From contig JAIPBY010000092.1 in assembly GCA_021738605.1 (NCBI GenBank), forward strand, positions 1 through 9,204: 9,204 nt of DNA, in the 5' to 3' direction. Of this stretch, positions 1 to 6,739 are shown piece by piece. The position numbers were made by a program, and so were the translations under genes. The notes below the pieces were generated by a model that saw only the letters and a list, made by a program, of their open reading frames with translations, was not told the DNA's origin and made no database searches. The stretch's first letter is position 1, and each line of letters begins with the position of its first letter. The stretch comes from Chitinophagaceae bacterium. Lineage in GTDB: Bacteria; Bacteroidota; Bacteroidia; Chitinophagales; Chitinophagaceae.

Positions 1-953
1 TGGCCGTATTGAATGCCGATTACAAAACCGAGTTGGTGGGAGAGCGCTTGCTTAGTACTCCTTCCCATTATGCATACATGAAGATCAGTGAAGGCTGTAA
101 CAGGACCTGCTCTTTCTGCGCTATTCCGCTGATGCGTGGCGATCACCGCAGCAAACCCATGGAAGAACTCATACTGGAGGCTGAGAAGCTTGTCAAAATG
201 GGTGTAAAGGAATTGATGCTGATTGCCCAGGAGCTGACCTATTATGGTCTTGATCTCTACAAGAAAAGGATGTTGCCTGAATTGTTGAAGAAGTTGGCAG
301 CTGTCGAGGGGATTGAATGGATCAGGCTTCATTACGCGTATCCTTCAAAGTTTCCATTGGATATCATTGACGTGATGAAGGAAGAACCTAAAATCTGCAA
401 TTACCTGGACATGCCTTTGCAGCATGCCAGTGACAATATGCTCAAGGCCATGAAGCGGCAAATCACCCGTCAGGAAATGAAAGACCTGATTGGCGAGATT
501 CGTTCCAGGATTCCTGGTATCTGTCTTCGCACCACACTGATTGCAGGTTTTCCCGGAGAAACCAGGGAGGATGTGGAGGAAGTAAAAGAATTTCTTGCAG
601 AAATGCAGTTCGATCGTGTTGGGATTTTTACTTATTCTCATGAGGAAGACACATCAGCCCATGCCTTGGAAGACACGCTGAGTGCAGAAGAGAAAGAGGA
701 GAGGGCACAGGAGATTATTGAGTTTCAGCAAGAAATCAGCTTTGAAAAAAACCAGTCCAAGATTGGTCAGACCCTTAAAGTGATTGTTGACAAAAAAGAG
801 GCAGGAAGGTATATTGGCAGAACAGAGTTTGACAGCGTGGAGGTAGACAATGAAGTGATCATTCATTCTTCCCGGAAATTGAACCCCGGAGACTTTGTGA
901 ATGTTATCATTACCAAGGCCTATGACTATGATCTTGAAGGCGATGTTGTATAA
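1..953 (+). CDS. rimO: Ribosomal protein S12 methylthiotransferase RimO, 5'-truncated by window edge
   Basis: RimO is a radical-SAM enzyme that adds a methylthio group to a conserved aspartate of ribosomal protein S12, using two 4Fe-4S clusters. The frame is open from base 3, so the N-terminal MTTase domain (roughly the first 120 residues of a usual ~430-440) lies upstream of the window. The radical-SAM cluster motif is visible at bases 96-119 as CNRTCSFC (CxxxCxxC), followed by AIPLMRGDHRSKP. 'IAQELTYYGLDLY' is closer to RimO than to MiaB. The TRAM RNA-binding domain occupies about the last 70 residues and ends GDVV before TAA at 951-953. The TTG at base 9 is not a real start, because conserved family sequence continues to the edge. 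The next gene follows after 35 nt on the same strand, so cotranscription is likely. I am confident of RimO over MiaB from the linker and the TRAM region. Confidence 0.95.
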   Translation, partial: AVLNADYKTELVGERLLSTPSHYAYMKISEGCNRTCSFCAIPLMRGDHRSKPMEELILEAEKLVKMGVKELMLIAQELTYYGLDLYKKRMLPELLKKLAAVEGIEWIRLHYAYPSKFPLDIIDVMKEEPKICNYLDMPLQHASDNMLKAMKRQITRQEMKDLIGEIRSRIPGICLRTTLIAGFPGETREDVEEVKEFLAEMQFDRVGIFTYSHEEDTSAHALEDTLSAEEKEERAQEIIEFQQEISFEKNQSKIGQTLKVIVDKKEAGRYIGRTEFDSVEVDNEVIIHSSRKLNPGDFVNVIITKAYDYDLEGDVV

Positions 954-988
954 TCGGTCACTGAATCATTAAACCATCATTCATCAAT

Positions 989-2587
989 TTGGAAACCTCC
1001 TGTCGATACATCGATTACGAAAAAACCGGAATGTTTTCCCGGTTGATTGCTGATTATCTGAGTGATGGAATGTTCATCAAAGACTTCTATGCACATCCAA
1101 CGAATTTGGAAGGCATAGCTGCATCCATTGAAGCGCGGAGAAAATTTCCCACAGATAGAAGCAGCATCGTTGCTGTATTAAAAGAGGCCTATTCCCATTC
1201 CAGTCCATCACCAAAGCAATTGGAGAACATGGAATGGATGGCTGTAGACAATACATTTACGATCTGTACAGCACACCAACCCAATATTTTTTCAGGATAT
1301 CTCTATTTTATTTATAAGACGGCTCATGTTATCGCCCTGTCTCAAAGGCTTTCAAAAGATTTTCCGGACTGCAGGTTTGTGCCGGTCTTTTATATTGGGA
1401 GCGAAGACAATGATCTTGATGAGCTTTCTGCATTCAACCTCAATCATAAGAAACACAGGTGGGAAACCAGCCAAACAGGCGCAGTTGGCAGGATGATTGC
1501 GGATGATGGCGTTGAAGCACTCATCAAAATGGTAGAGACAGAACTCATTCATCTTCCCTTTGCGAAGGAACTCATTTCCATCATCAGGAAAGCCTATACA
1601 AAGGGGAATGATATGGCGCAAGGCACCTTTATTCTTTTGAATGAATTGTTCCGTGAACAGGGATTGCTGGTGCTTCAGCCCGACAATGCTTCGTTAAAGG
1701 AGCAGATGAAATCAGTGTTCAGGGATGATTTGCTTCACAATACAGCCCAGCAGATTGTTGGAGAGACCAATGCAAGGCTGGAAAAACAATACAAGCTTCA
1801 GGTCAATCCAAGGTCCGTCAATTTGTTTTATTTGCGGGATGGCATAAGGAACAGGATTGACAAAAGAGGCAACTTGTATACTGTTGATGAAACGGTGATC
1901 CGGTTCACAGAAGCAGAGATTCTCGCAGAATTGAATGAACATCCAGAGCGGTTCAGCCCCAATGTAATCCTTCGCGGGATTTACCAGGAAACGATACTGC
2001 CCAATATTTTGTTTGTGGGTGGCGGCTCAGAAGTTGCCTATTGGATGCAGTTGAAAGGGCTCTTTAGTTATTATAAAGTGCCTTTTCCCATGTTGGTTTT
2101 GCGCAACAGCTTTATGCTGATGGATGCAAACCATGAACACAAGATGAAGGAATTGGCTATCCATGATGCTGATTTATTCAAGGAAGAAACTTCCCTTGCC
2201 AATGAGCTGGTCCAACGCTGGGCAGGTGCTGAATTGTCATTGAAAACAGAAGAACAGGAAAGCCGTGAACTCTTCAGCCATTTGCGGAAAAGGGCAGCAG
2301 CAATTGATAAGACACTTGTTCAGCATGTCCACTCTCTGGAGGTTGATCACTTGAAGAAGCTCGAGACATTGGAAAAGAAAATGCTGAAAGCGGAACGCAA
2401 GAAACAATCTATTCAATTGCAACGCATCTGGAAGTTGAAAGCTGAACTATTTCCCAACAACACTTTACAGGAAAGGGTAGATAATTTTATGCCCTATTAT
2501 GCACAGTACGGCCCATCGTTTATTGAAGTTATTTTGAAGCACTCACTGGCTTTGGAACAAAGGTTTGGAGTGATTGTGATTGGTTGA
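989..2587 (+). CDS. bshC: Bacillithiol biosynthesis cysteine-adding enzyme BshC
   Basis: BshC is the putative cysteine ligase that joins L-cysteine to glucosaminyl-malate, the last step in making the thiol bacillithiol in the cytosol. The protein has 532 residues, the usual size for this family. Family signatures include TAHQPNIFSGYLYFIYK (residues ~94-110), VPVFYIGSEDNDLDE (~131-145) and, mid-protein, GGGSEVAYWMQLKG with PFPMLVLRNSF just after it. Residues ~415-485 are Lys/Glu/Leu-rich helix, matching the C-terminal coiled coil of BshC. The start is TTG at 989; the first in-frame ATG (1031) would remove the conserved 'YIDYEKTGMFS' N-terminus, and an in-frame stop at 962-964 limits extension. 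No Shine-Dalgarno sequence is seen. The gene probably shares a transcript with rimO. The remaining BSH synthesis genes (bshA, bshB) are not in the window, but a putative bacillithiol-using enzyme lies about 5 kb downstream. Confidence 0.93.
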   Translation: METSCRYIDYEKTGMFSRLIADYLSDGMFIKDFYAHPTNLEGIAASIEARRKFPTDRSSIVAVLKEAYSHSSPSPKQLENMEWMAVDNTFTICTAHQPNIFSGYLYFIYKTAHVIALSQRLSKDFPDCRFVPVFYIGSEDNDLDELSAFNLNHKKHRWETSQTGAVGRMIADDGVEALIKMVETELIHLPFAKELISIIRKAYTKGNDMAQGTFILLNELFREQGLLVLQPDNASLKEQMKSVFRDDLLHNTAQQIVGETNARLEKQYKLQVNPRSVNLFYLRDGIRNRIDKRGNLYTVDETVIRFTEAEILAELNEHPERFSPNVILRGIYQETILPNILFVGGGSEVAYWMQLKGLFSYYKVPFPMLVLRNSFMLMDANHEHKMKELAIHDADLFKEETSLANELVQRWAGAELSLKTEEQESRELFSHLRKRAAAIDKTLVQHVHSLEVDHLKKLETLEKKMLKAERKKQSIQLQRIWKLKAELFPNNTLQERVDNFMPYYAQYGPSFIEVILKHSLALEQRFGVIVIG

Positions 2588-2619
2588 TGTAGCGAGGCGC
2601 GTTGAAGTAGTGGAATTTA

Positions 2620-2649
2620 CCAGCCGAAGGCTGGGTCGGCCTTCGGCCT
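2620..2649. terminator. Hairpin between convergent bshC and deoC, possible bidirectional terminator
   Basis: GCCGAAGGC (2623-2631) is perfectly complementary to GCCTTCGGC (2639-2647), giving a 9-bp GC-rich stem with a 7-nt loop. Each arm can also fold by itself: CCAGCC-GAA-GGCTGG (2620-2634) and GGCC-TTC-GGCC (2638-2648). It sits between the 3' ends of two convergent genes, where a bidirectional terminator is expected. No clear T-run follows on either strand, so intrinsic termination is not certain. It could instead be an intergenic palindromic repeat or a transcript-end stabiliser. Confidence 0.5.
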
Positions 2650-2664
2650 GTTGAAGTTATTAAG

Positions 2665-2700
2665 TTCTTCAACCCCTTAAATCCCTTCAACCCCTTCAAC
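2665..2700 (-). repeat. Four-unit 9-nt tandem repeat (GTTGAAGGG) overlapping the deoC 3' end
   Basis: Read on the minus strand, bases 2700 down to 2665 are GTTGAAGGG, GTTGAAGGG, ATTTAAGGG and GTTGAAGAA. The first two units are identical and the other two differ at two positions each. The first two and part of the third encode the DeoC C-terminus VEG-VEG-I-stop. The same GTTGAAG heptamer occurs in the opposite orientation at 2601-2607 and 2650-2656. The copy at 2650-2656 could pair with 2667-2673 across a 10-nt loop. Confidence 0.75.
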
Positions 2701-3375
2701 TTTTTTCAAAATGTCTTCCGTCGCAGACAATCCAACCCTGGTAGCACCAGCTTCAATGGCAGTCAATACTTCTTCAAGGGTTCGGATTCCGCCAGAGGCT
2801 TTGATTTGAATATCAGGGGAACAATGCTCGCGCATCAATTTTAGGTCATGAATGGTAGCCCCTTTGGCCAGAAATTTTCCATCTTCCTGTTTAACATATC
2901 CGAATCCAGTTGATGTTTTGACGAAGGCTACATGAAGGCTTGAACAAATTGTACAGAGTTGAATTTTTTGATCATCATTGAGGTAATCGTTTTCAAAGAT
3001 TACTTTGAGTATGGCATTGTGCTCTAACGTAGCATCCATGATTTGGGAAATCTCATTTTCCACATATTCCCAATCTCCGCCAATCACTTTACCGATATTG
3101 ACCACCATATCAATTTCGGTGGCCCCATTCCTGCAGGCCTCAATCGTTTCTATCACTTTGATATCAGTTGTATTGCCACCATGAGGGAATCCAATCACCG
3201 TGCAAACCCCAACGGCTGAACCTTTGAGCAATTTGGCAGCCTGGGCAACGGCAGATGGCTTCACGCATACCGTGGCTGTACCATATTTGAGACCTATCCT
3301 GCAAGCCTCTTCCAGTTCTTTGTCGGTTGCTGTAGGATGCAACACGGAGTGGTCAATGTATTTTGCGAGGTCCAT
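2677..3375 (-). CDS. deoC: Deoxyribose-phosphate aldolase DeoC
   Basis: DeoC is a cytosolic class I aldolase that cleaves 2-deoxy-D-ribose 5-phosphate to glyceraldehyde 3-phosphate and acetaldehyde during deoxynucleoside breakdown. The 232-residue protein fits the short bacterial form. Visible hallmarks are VGVCTVIGFPHG (55-66), the acidic residue D89 in TEIDMVVNIG, the Schiff-base lysine K153 in FVKTSTGFG, and the second lysine K192 in IKASGGIRT. The three catalytic positions of the family (Asp, Lys, Lys) are therefore all present. Its ATG shares one base with the purE stop (TAATG on the minus strand), which points to translational coupling. The last residues VEGVEGI come from a 9-nt tandem repeat, and the stop lies in a mutated repeat unit. 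It is the third gene of the purK-purE-deoC unit. Confidence 0.96.
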   Translation of the reverse strand: MDLAKYIDHSVLHPTATDKELEEACRIGLKYGTATVCVKPSAVAQAAKLLKGSAVGVCTVIGFPHGGNTTDIKVIETIEACRNGATEIDMVVNIGKVIGGDWEYVENEISQIMDATLEHNAILKVIFENDYLNDDQKIQLCTICSSLHVAFVKTSTGFGYVKQEDGKFLAKGATIHDLKLMREHCSPDIQIKASGGIRTLEEVLTAIEAGATRVGLSATEDILKKVEGVEGI

Positions 3376-3917
3376 TATAAATCAAATGTATTGTCAAATC
3401 CTTTGCTCTTCAATGCCTTGATTTTTTTTCCTACCTCATTTTTCATTTTTGTTTTGAAGGCAAGCAGTTTTTTCTCCAAGGGCTTGCTGCTGATGGAGAG
3501 GATGGATGCAGCAAGAATGCCTGCATTCTTGGCTCCGTTGAGCGCAACGGTGGCAACAGGGATGCCATTGGGCATCTGCAGGATGGAAAGGATGGAGTCC
3601 CAGCCGTCAATGGAATTGGACGATTTGATGGGAACGCCAATCACTGGGAGGGTTGTGATGGAGGCCACCATGCCTGGTAAATGGGCAGCGCCTCCCGCAC
3701 CTGCGATAACAACTTTGATCCCCCTTTTGGAAGCTGTAGTGGCAAACCTTACCAATCGTTCAGGAGTTCTGTGGGCAGAAACAACCGTTAGTTCAAAAGG
3801 AATGCCAAATTCAGTCAACTGTTCTGCAGCTGCAACCATTACCGGAAGGTCGCTATCGCTTCCCATGATGATGCTGACGATGGGTTTCTTTTTGTTACTA
3901 GCCTTTGTTACAGCCAT
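3375..3917 (-). CDS. purE: N5-carboxyaminoimidazole ribonucleotide mutase PurE
   Basis: PurE (class I) moves the carboxyl group of N5-CAIR to C4, giving CAIR in de novo purine synthesis, and uses the product made by PurK. Key motifs are IIMGSDSDLPVM (16-27), VVSAHRTPERL (45-55), GAGGAAHLPGM (73-83) with its active-site histidine, and NGAKNAGILAASIL (127-140). The enzyme is probably octameric, as in the family. The 180-residue length exceeds the usual ~160-170; the extra part is a Lys-rich tail from about residue 145, ending FDNTFDL. The ATG at 3915-3917 is 10 nt from the purK stop, and the purE stop overlaps the deoC start by one base. The presence of PurK next door supports the bacterial class I reaction rather than direct AIR carboxylation by the class II enzyme. 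Confidence 0.97.
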   Translation of the reverse strand: MAVTKASNKKKPIVSIIMGSDSDLPVMVAAAEQLTEFGIPFELTVVSAHRTPERLVRFATTASKRGIKVVIAGAGGAAHLPGMVASITTLPVIGVPIKSSNSIDGWDSILSILQMPNGIPVATVALNGAKNAGILAASILSISSKPLEKKLLAFKTKMKNEVGKKIKALKSKGFDNTFDL

Positions 3918-3927
3918 TTTATTGATT

Positions 3928-5061
3928 TTATATCGTTTTATCGCCTTTGATCCTGAGCGTGCTTTTGATCTTGTTGGCCTGGTGAATCAGTTCCTGTTTT
4001 TCATTGCTGATGATGGTGGCATGTCCCATTTTTCGTCCGGGCTTGGTATCTGTTTTGCCGTACAAGTGAACGAAAACATCTGGAATGGACAATATTTCTT
4101 CCAGCCCTTCATATTGCGTTTTCCCTGTATAGCCTTCAGCACCAAGCAAGTTGACCATCATCGAAGACATGATCTTTGCAGTATTGCCCAAAGGGTAGTT
4201 TAGCATGATTCTCCAAAGCATGTCAAACTGAGAGCTGTAGTGGGCTTCGATGGTATGATGTCCTGAATTGTGTACCCTTGGTGCAGTTTCGTTCACCCAA
4301 ACATTCCCTTCCCTGTCAACAAACATCTCAATGGCAAAAATACCCGGAGAGTCTAGTTTTCTGGCAACAGTAAGGGCTATCGCTTCAGCCTTCCAAAGGG
4401 TCTTTTCGGGGATGGATGCAGGGCAAAGCTGGAGATCCAGCAGATTCAGGATAGGGTCAAAAAACATCTCTACCGGAGGATAGATGGCAGTTTTTCCGTT
4501 TTCCGCCACAGCCACAATGATGGCAATCTCCTTTTCAATTGAGATCATTTTTTCCAATACAGCAGGAGCATCAAACCCAAGCTGGATATCTTCCTGTTTC
4601 TTGATGATTTGCACACCTTTGCCATCATATCCACCCGTAGCCAGTTTGTGAACGGCAGGCAGAAAATCAATGTTGTTGTTCAGCTCTTCCTTGTTCTGCA
4701 GCACCTTGTACAATGCAGTAGGGATCTGGTGTAGCGTATAAAATTCCTTTTGGAAAATCTTGTTTTTAATGGTGCGCAGGGCCTGAGGTCTTGGAATGAT
4801 GCGGCATCCTCTTTTTTCTAATTCGAAGAGGGCTTCCACATTAACATTCTCTATTTCGATGGTAATGACATCCAAATCTTCTCCAAACCTGATCACATCA
4901 TCATAATTGGTGATGTCTCCCTGAATGAAATGATGACATAGTTTGGCGGAAGGACAAGTGGGGTCCTTTTCCATCACGCTAACTTCTACGGGGTAGTTGG
5001 CTGCCTCTTGCAAAAGCATCCTGCCAAGCTGACCTCCTCCCAATATGCCTGCCTTGATCAT
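3928..5061 (-). CDS. purK: N5-carboxyaminoimidazole ribonucleotide synthase PurK
   Basis: PurK is an ATP-grasp ligase that makes N5-CAIR from aminoimidazole ribonucleotide, bicarbonate and ATP. Using the ATG at 5061-5059 the protein has 377 residues, typical of the family. It begins MIKAGILGGGQLGRM, the PreATP-grasp nucleotide-fold motif, and carries the glycine-rich ATP loop ATGGYDGKGV (141-150), EKMISIEKEIA (170-180) and the Mg/ATP-site block VNETAPRVHNSGHHT (256-270). A TTG three codons further upstream is also in frame, but it forms the last three bases of a -7 promoter box and adds nothing conserved, so I rejected it. PurK feeds PurE directly, and the two genes are 10 nt apart. Expression is likely driven from the short divergent region at 5062-5117. 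I saw no purine riboswitch or room for one. Confidence 0.97.
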   Translation of the reverse strand: MIKAGILGGGQLGRMLLQEAANYPVEVSVMEKDPTCPSAKLCHHFIQGDITNYDDVIRFGEDLDVITIEIENVNVEALFELEKRGCRIIPRPQALRTIKNKIFQKEFYTLHQIPTALYKVLQNKEELNNNIDFLPAVHKLATGGYDGKGVQIIKKQEDIQLGFDAPAVLEKMISIEKEIAIIVAVAENGKTAIYPPVEMFFDPILNLLDLQLCPASIPEKTLWKAEAIALTVARKLDSPGIFAIEMFVDREGNVWVNETAPRVHNSGHHTIEAHYSSQFDMLWRIMLNYPLGNTAKIMSSMMVNLLGAEGYTGKTQYEGLEEILSIPDVFVHLYGKTDTKPGRKMGHATIISNEKQELIHQANKIKSTLRIKGDKTI

Positions 5062-5067
5062 AGAATG

Positions 5068-5096
5068 CAAATATCTTTAACTTATCGCTAATTCAA
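5068..5096 (-). promoter_or_regulatory. Predicted Bacteroidota-type promoter for purK-purE-deoC
   Basis: On the minus strand, TTG (5096-5094) is followed after 18 nt by GATATTTG (5075-5068). This matches seven of eight positions of the Bacteroidota -7 consensus TAnnTTTG, and the spacing is in the usual range. The box ends 6 nt before the purK ATG, so the transcript would start within a few bases of the start codon. The prediction rests on consensus and position only. Confidence 0.5.
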
Positions 5097-5102
5097 AATC
5101 AT

Positions 5103-5110
5103 TAATTTTG
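5103..5110 (+). promoter_or_regulatory. Predicted -7 promoter box for the L,D-transpeptidase gene
   Basis: TAATTTTG at 5103-5110 is a perfect match to the Bacteroidota -7 consensus TAnnTTTG. It ends 7 nt before the ATG at 5118, so the mRNA is predicted to be leaderless or nearly so. No good TTTG -33 element is visible at the usual distance; CTTA at 5081-5084 is a weak candidate. The promoter is divergent from the purK promoter within the same 56 bp. Confidence 0.5.
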
Positions 5111-5117
5111 TAGGGTG

Positions 5118-5897
5118 ATGCATATCAAAGCCCCAATATTCAGAAAGATCGTTTTTTTGCTCTTTTTCCAAGGATTTTTTTCCTGTTTTACGGGCAGCGC
5201 GCAAAGCTCTTTTGTTGAATACCAAAAGTCATTTTCGCGGGTTTCAAAGGCATTTGCCAACCGAGAGGACACCCTAAAGAGGCAGTTCGCCGCGAAAAAG
5301 CTGGCCTGGCCTGCAAACTATGTCTATATCCGATCGTTTAAATACAACAGTGACTTGCAGGTTTGGGTGAGAAATAAGCTCACCGATACGTTTTCGCTAT
5401 TTAAATCTTACCGCATCTGTGCCCTGGCTGGAACCATGGGTCCCAAGCGAATGGAAGGGGATTATCAGGTGCCTGAGGGCTTTTATTATATCAACGAATT
5501 CAATGCCAACAGCACCTACCACCTTTCGCTGGGGTTGAATTATCCCAATCCTTCAGACAAGCTGCTGGCAGATTTAATGAAGCCCGGTGGAGAAATATAT
5601 ATCCATGGAAGCTGTGTAACCGTTGGCTGCATACCACTTACAGATCCAATGATTGAAGAACTGTATATCCTTTCCACCTATGCAAGGGCTGCAGGACAGG
5701 AATTCATCCCCGTTCATATTTTTCCGGTCAAATACAGGGATGCCAGAAGTGCCGAGTATTTGGAAAAATTATTCACTGCAGATCCTTCCCTGAAAACCTT
5801 TGAAGCGAATCTCAGAAGTGTATATGATTTTTTTGAGGATAACAAGATATTACCTGTGGTAGCGGTTTCGCCCAAAGGGGAGTATATATTTTATTGA
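5118..5897 (+). CDS. Exported YkuD-domain L,D-transpeptidase family protein (YafK-like)
   Basis: The protein has 259 residues. It starts with a basic-hydrophobic signal peptide (basic residues, then a Phe/Leu-rich core at about 11-25) with a likely signal peptidase I site after GSA near residue 28. A cysteine at 23 in FFSC is a poor lipobox, so lipidation is possible but not favoured. The YkuD active-site motif is IYIHGSCVTVGCIPLTD, with H163 and the nucleophile candidate C171 in GC; C166 gives a second cysteine nearby. Family members form or trim 3-3 peptidoglycan cross-links, or link or release proteins from peptidoglycan, in the periplasm. The 'GC-P-TD--IEELY' pattern resembles the YafK (LdtF) branch, whose E. 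coli member acts on lipoprotein-peptidoglycan links; that role here is inference. ATG 5118 is chosen over the adjacent GTG 5115 because of the promoter geometry. Neighbouring genes do not reveal its substrate. Confidence 0.88.
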   Translation: MHIKAPIFRKIVFLLFFQGFFSCFTGSAQSSFVEYQKSFSRVSKAFANREDTLKRQFAAKKLAWPANYVYIRSFKYNSDLQVWVRNKLTDTFSLFKSYRICALAGTMGPKRMEGDYQVPEGFYYINEFNANSTYHLSLGLNYPNPSDKLLADLMKPGGEIYIHGSCVTVGCIPLTDPMIEELYILSTYARAAGQEFIPVHIFPVKYRDARSAEYLEKLFTADPSLKTFEANLRSVYDFFEDNKILPVVAVSPKGEYIFY

Positions 5898-5960
5898 GAT
5901 TCATCAAAATGAAAACTTCAGTTGGAAGGCAATTGTTAGGCAAAATATCAACATAATCAA

Positions 5961-6710
5961 ATGATCAAGGTTAGTCAACTTAAAAAATCATACGGCAACT
6001 TCGAAGCAGTGAAGGGAATCAGTTTTGATGTACAAGAGGGAGAAATCTTTGGATTGCTTGGCCCTAATGGGGCAGGAAAATCCACTACGCTTGAGATCAT
6101 GGAAACCCTTCGGCTCAAATCCTCCGGAGAAGTCAACATTGCAGGATTTGACCTTGACAAGCAACCTGATGAGATCAAAAAAATCATTGGTGTTCAACTC
6201 CAGACCTCGGGTTTTTATCCCGGATTGAAACTATTAGAATTGATTGACCTGTTTGGGGGATTGTACAACCGGAAGGTAGATCCGATGGAGCTGCTCTCCA
6301 AGGTTAACCTGGAAGAAAAGGCAAAATCATTGTACAAGTCACTCAGTGGGGGGCAAAAGCAACGGTTTTCTATCGCCACAACCCTGATCAATGACCCCAA
6401 GATCATTTTCCTGGATGAGCCTACCACAGGCCTGGATCCTCAGGCAAGAAGGAATCTTTGGGATCTGATCAAAAATATTCGCGCCCTCGGCACCACTGTG
6501 ATCATCACCACCCATTATATGGATGAGGCCGAGTACCTCTGTGATAGGGTGGCCATCATGGATGCCGGGCGGATCATATCGCTTGATCATCCTGATCGTT
6601 TGATTGACCAGCTGATTGCCAGCGGGTTTGAAAAAAAGAAGGAATCCAAGGGCGCTAATCTCGAAGACGTATTTATTCAGATGACCGGCAGGGTTTTGCG
6701 AGAGGATTAA
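5961..6710 (+). CDS. ABC transporter ATP-binding protein (ABC-2/CcmA-like class), no adjacent permease
   Basis: This is a cytoplasmic nucleotide-binding subunit of 249 residues that would power a membrane partner. All motifs are intact: Walker A GPNGAGKST (34-42), Q-loop Q81 in QLQTSGFYPG, signature LSGGQ (128-132), Walker B IIFLDEP (148-154) with catalytic E153, D-loop GLD (157-159) and H-loop H185 in TTHYMDEAE. The overall pattern (GEIFGLLGPNGAGKST, LSGGQKQRFSIA, TTHYMDEAEYLCDR) is that of the exporter-type ABC-2 ATPases. The C-terminus is short, ending LEDVFIQMTGRVLRED, where related proteins often run to about 300 residues. No permease gene is next to it on either side, so the membrane partner must be encoded elsewhere. 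The substrate cannot be told from the sequence. The ATG follows a 63-nt gap after the transpeptidase gene. Confidence 0.93.
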   Translation: MIKVSQLKKSYGNFEAVKGISFDVQEGEIFGLLGPNGAGKSTTLEIMETLRLKSSGEVNIAGFDLDKQPDEIKKIIGVQLQTSGFYPGLKLLELIDLFGGLYNRKVDPMELLSKVNLEEKAKSLYKSLSGGQKQRFSIATTLINDPKIIFLDEPTTGLDPQARRNLWDLIKNIRALGTTVIITTHYMDEAEYLCDRVAIMDAGRIISLDHPDRLIDQLIASGFEKKKESKGANLEDVFIQMTGRVLRED

Positions 6711-6739
6711 AACAGTCAATCCAGATAATCTTAAATCAC

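Noticed and set aside
9..11. TTG at base 9 as the start of rimO
   Set aside because: The frame is open to the window edge, and the protein lacks the N-terminal MTTase domain, so it is truncated by the edge rather than starting here.
2601..2700. CRISPR-like array from repeated GTTGAAG
   Set aside because: Units are 7-9 nt, mostly directly adjacent, with no spacers of uniform length and no cas genes nearby.
3337..4203. 288-codon plus-strand open frame
   Set aside because: It is antisense to purE and purK, has no recognisable domain, and its composition follows the opposite-strand codons.
5062..5117. Purine riboswitch or long regulatory leader upstream of purK
   Set aside because: The gap is only 56 bp and the predicted start site is at the ATG, leaving no room for an aptamer.
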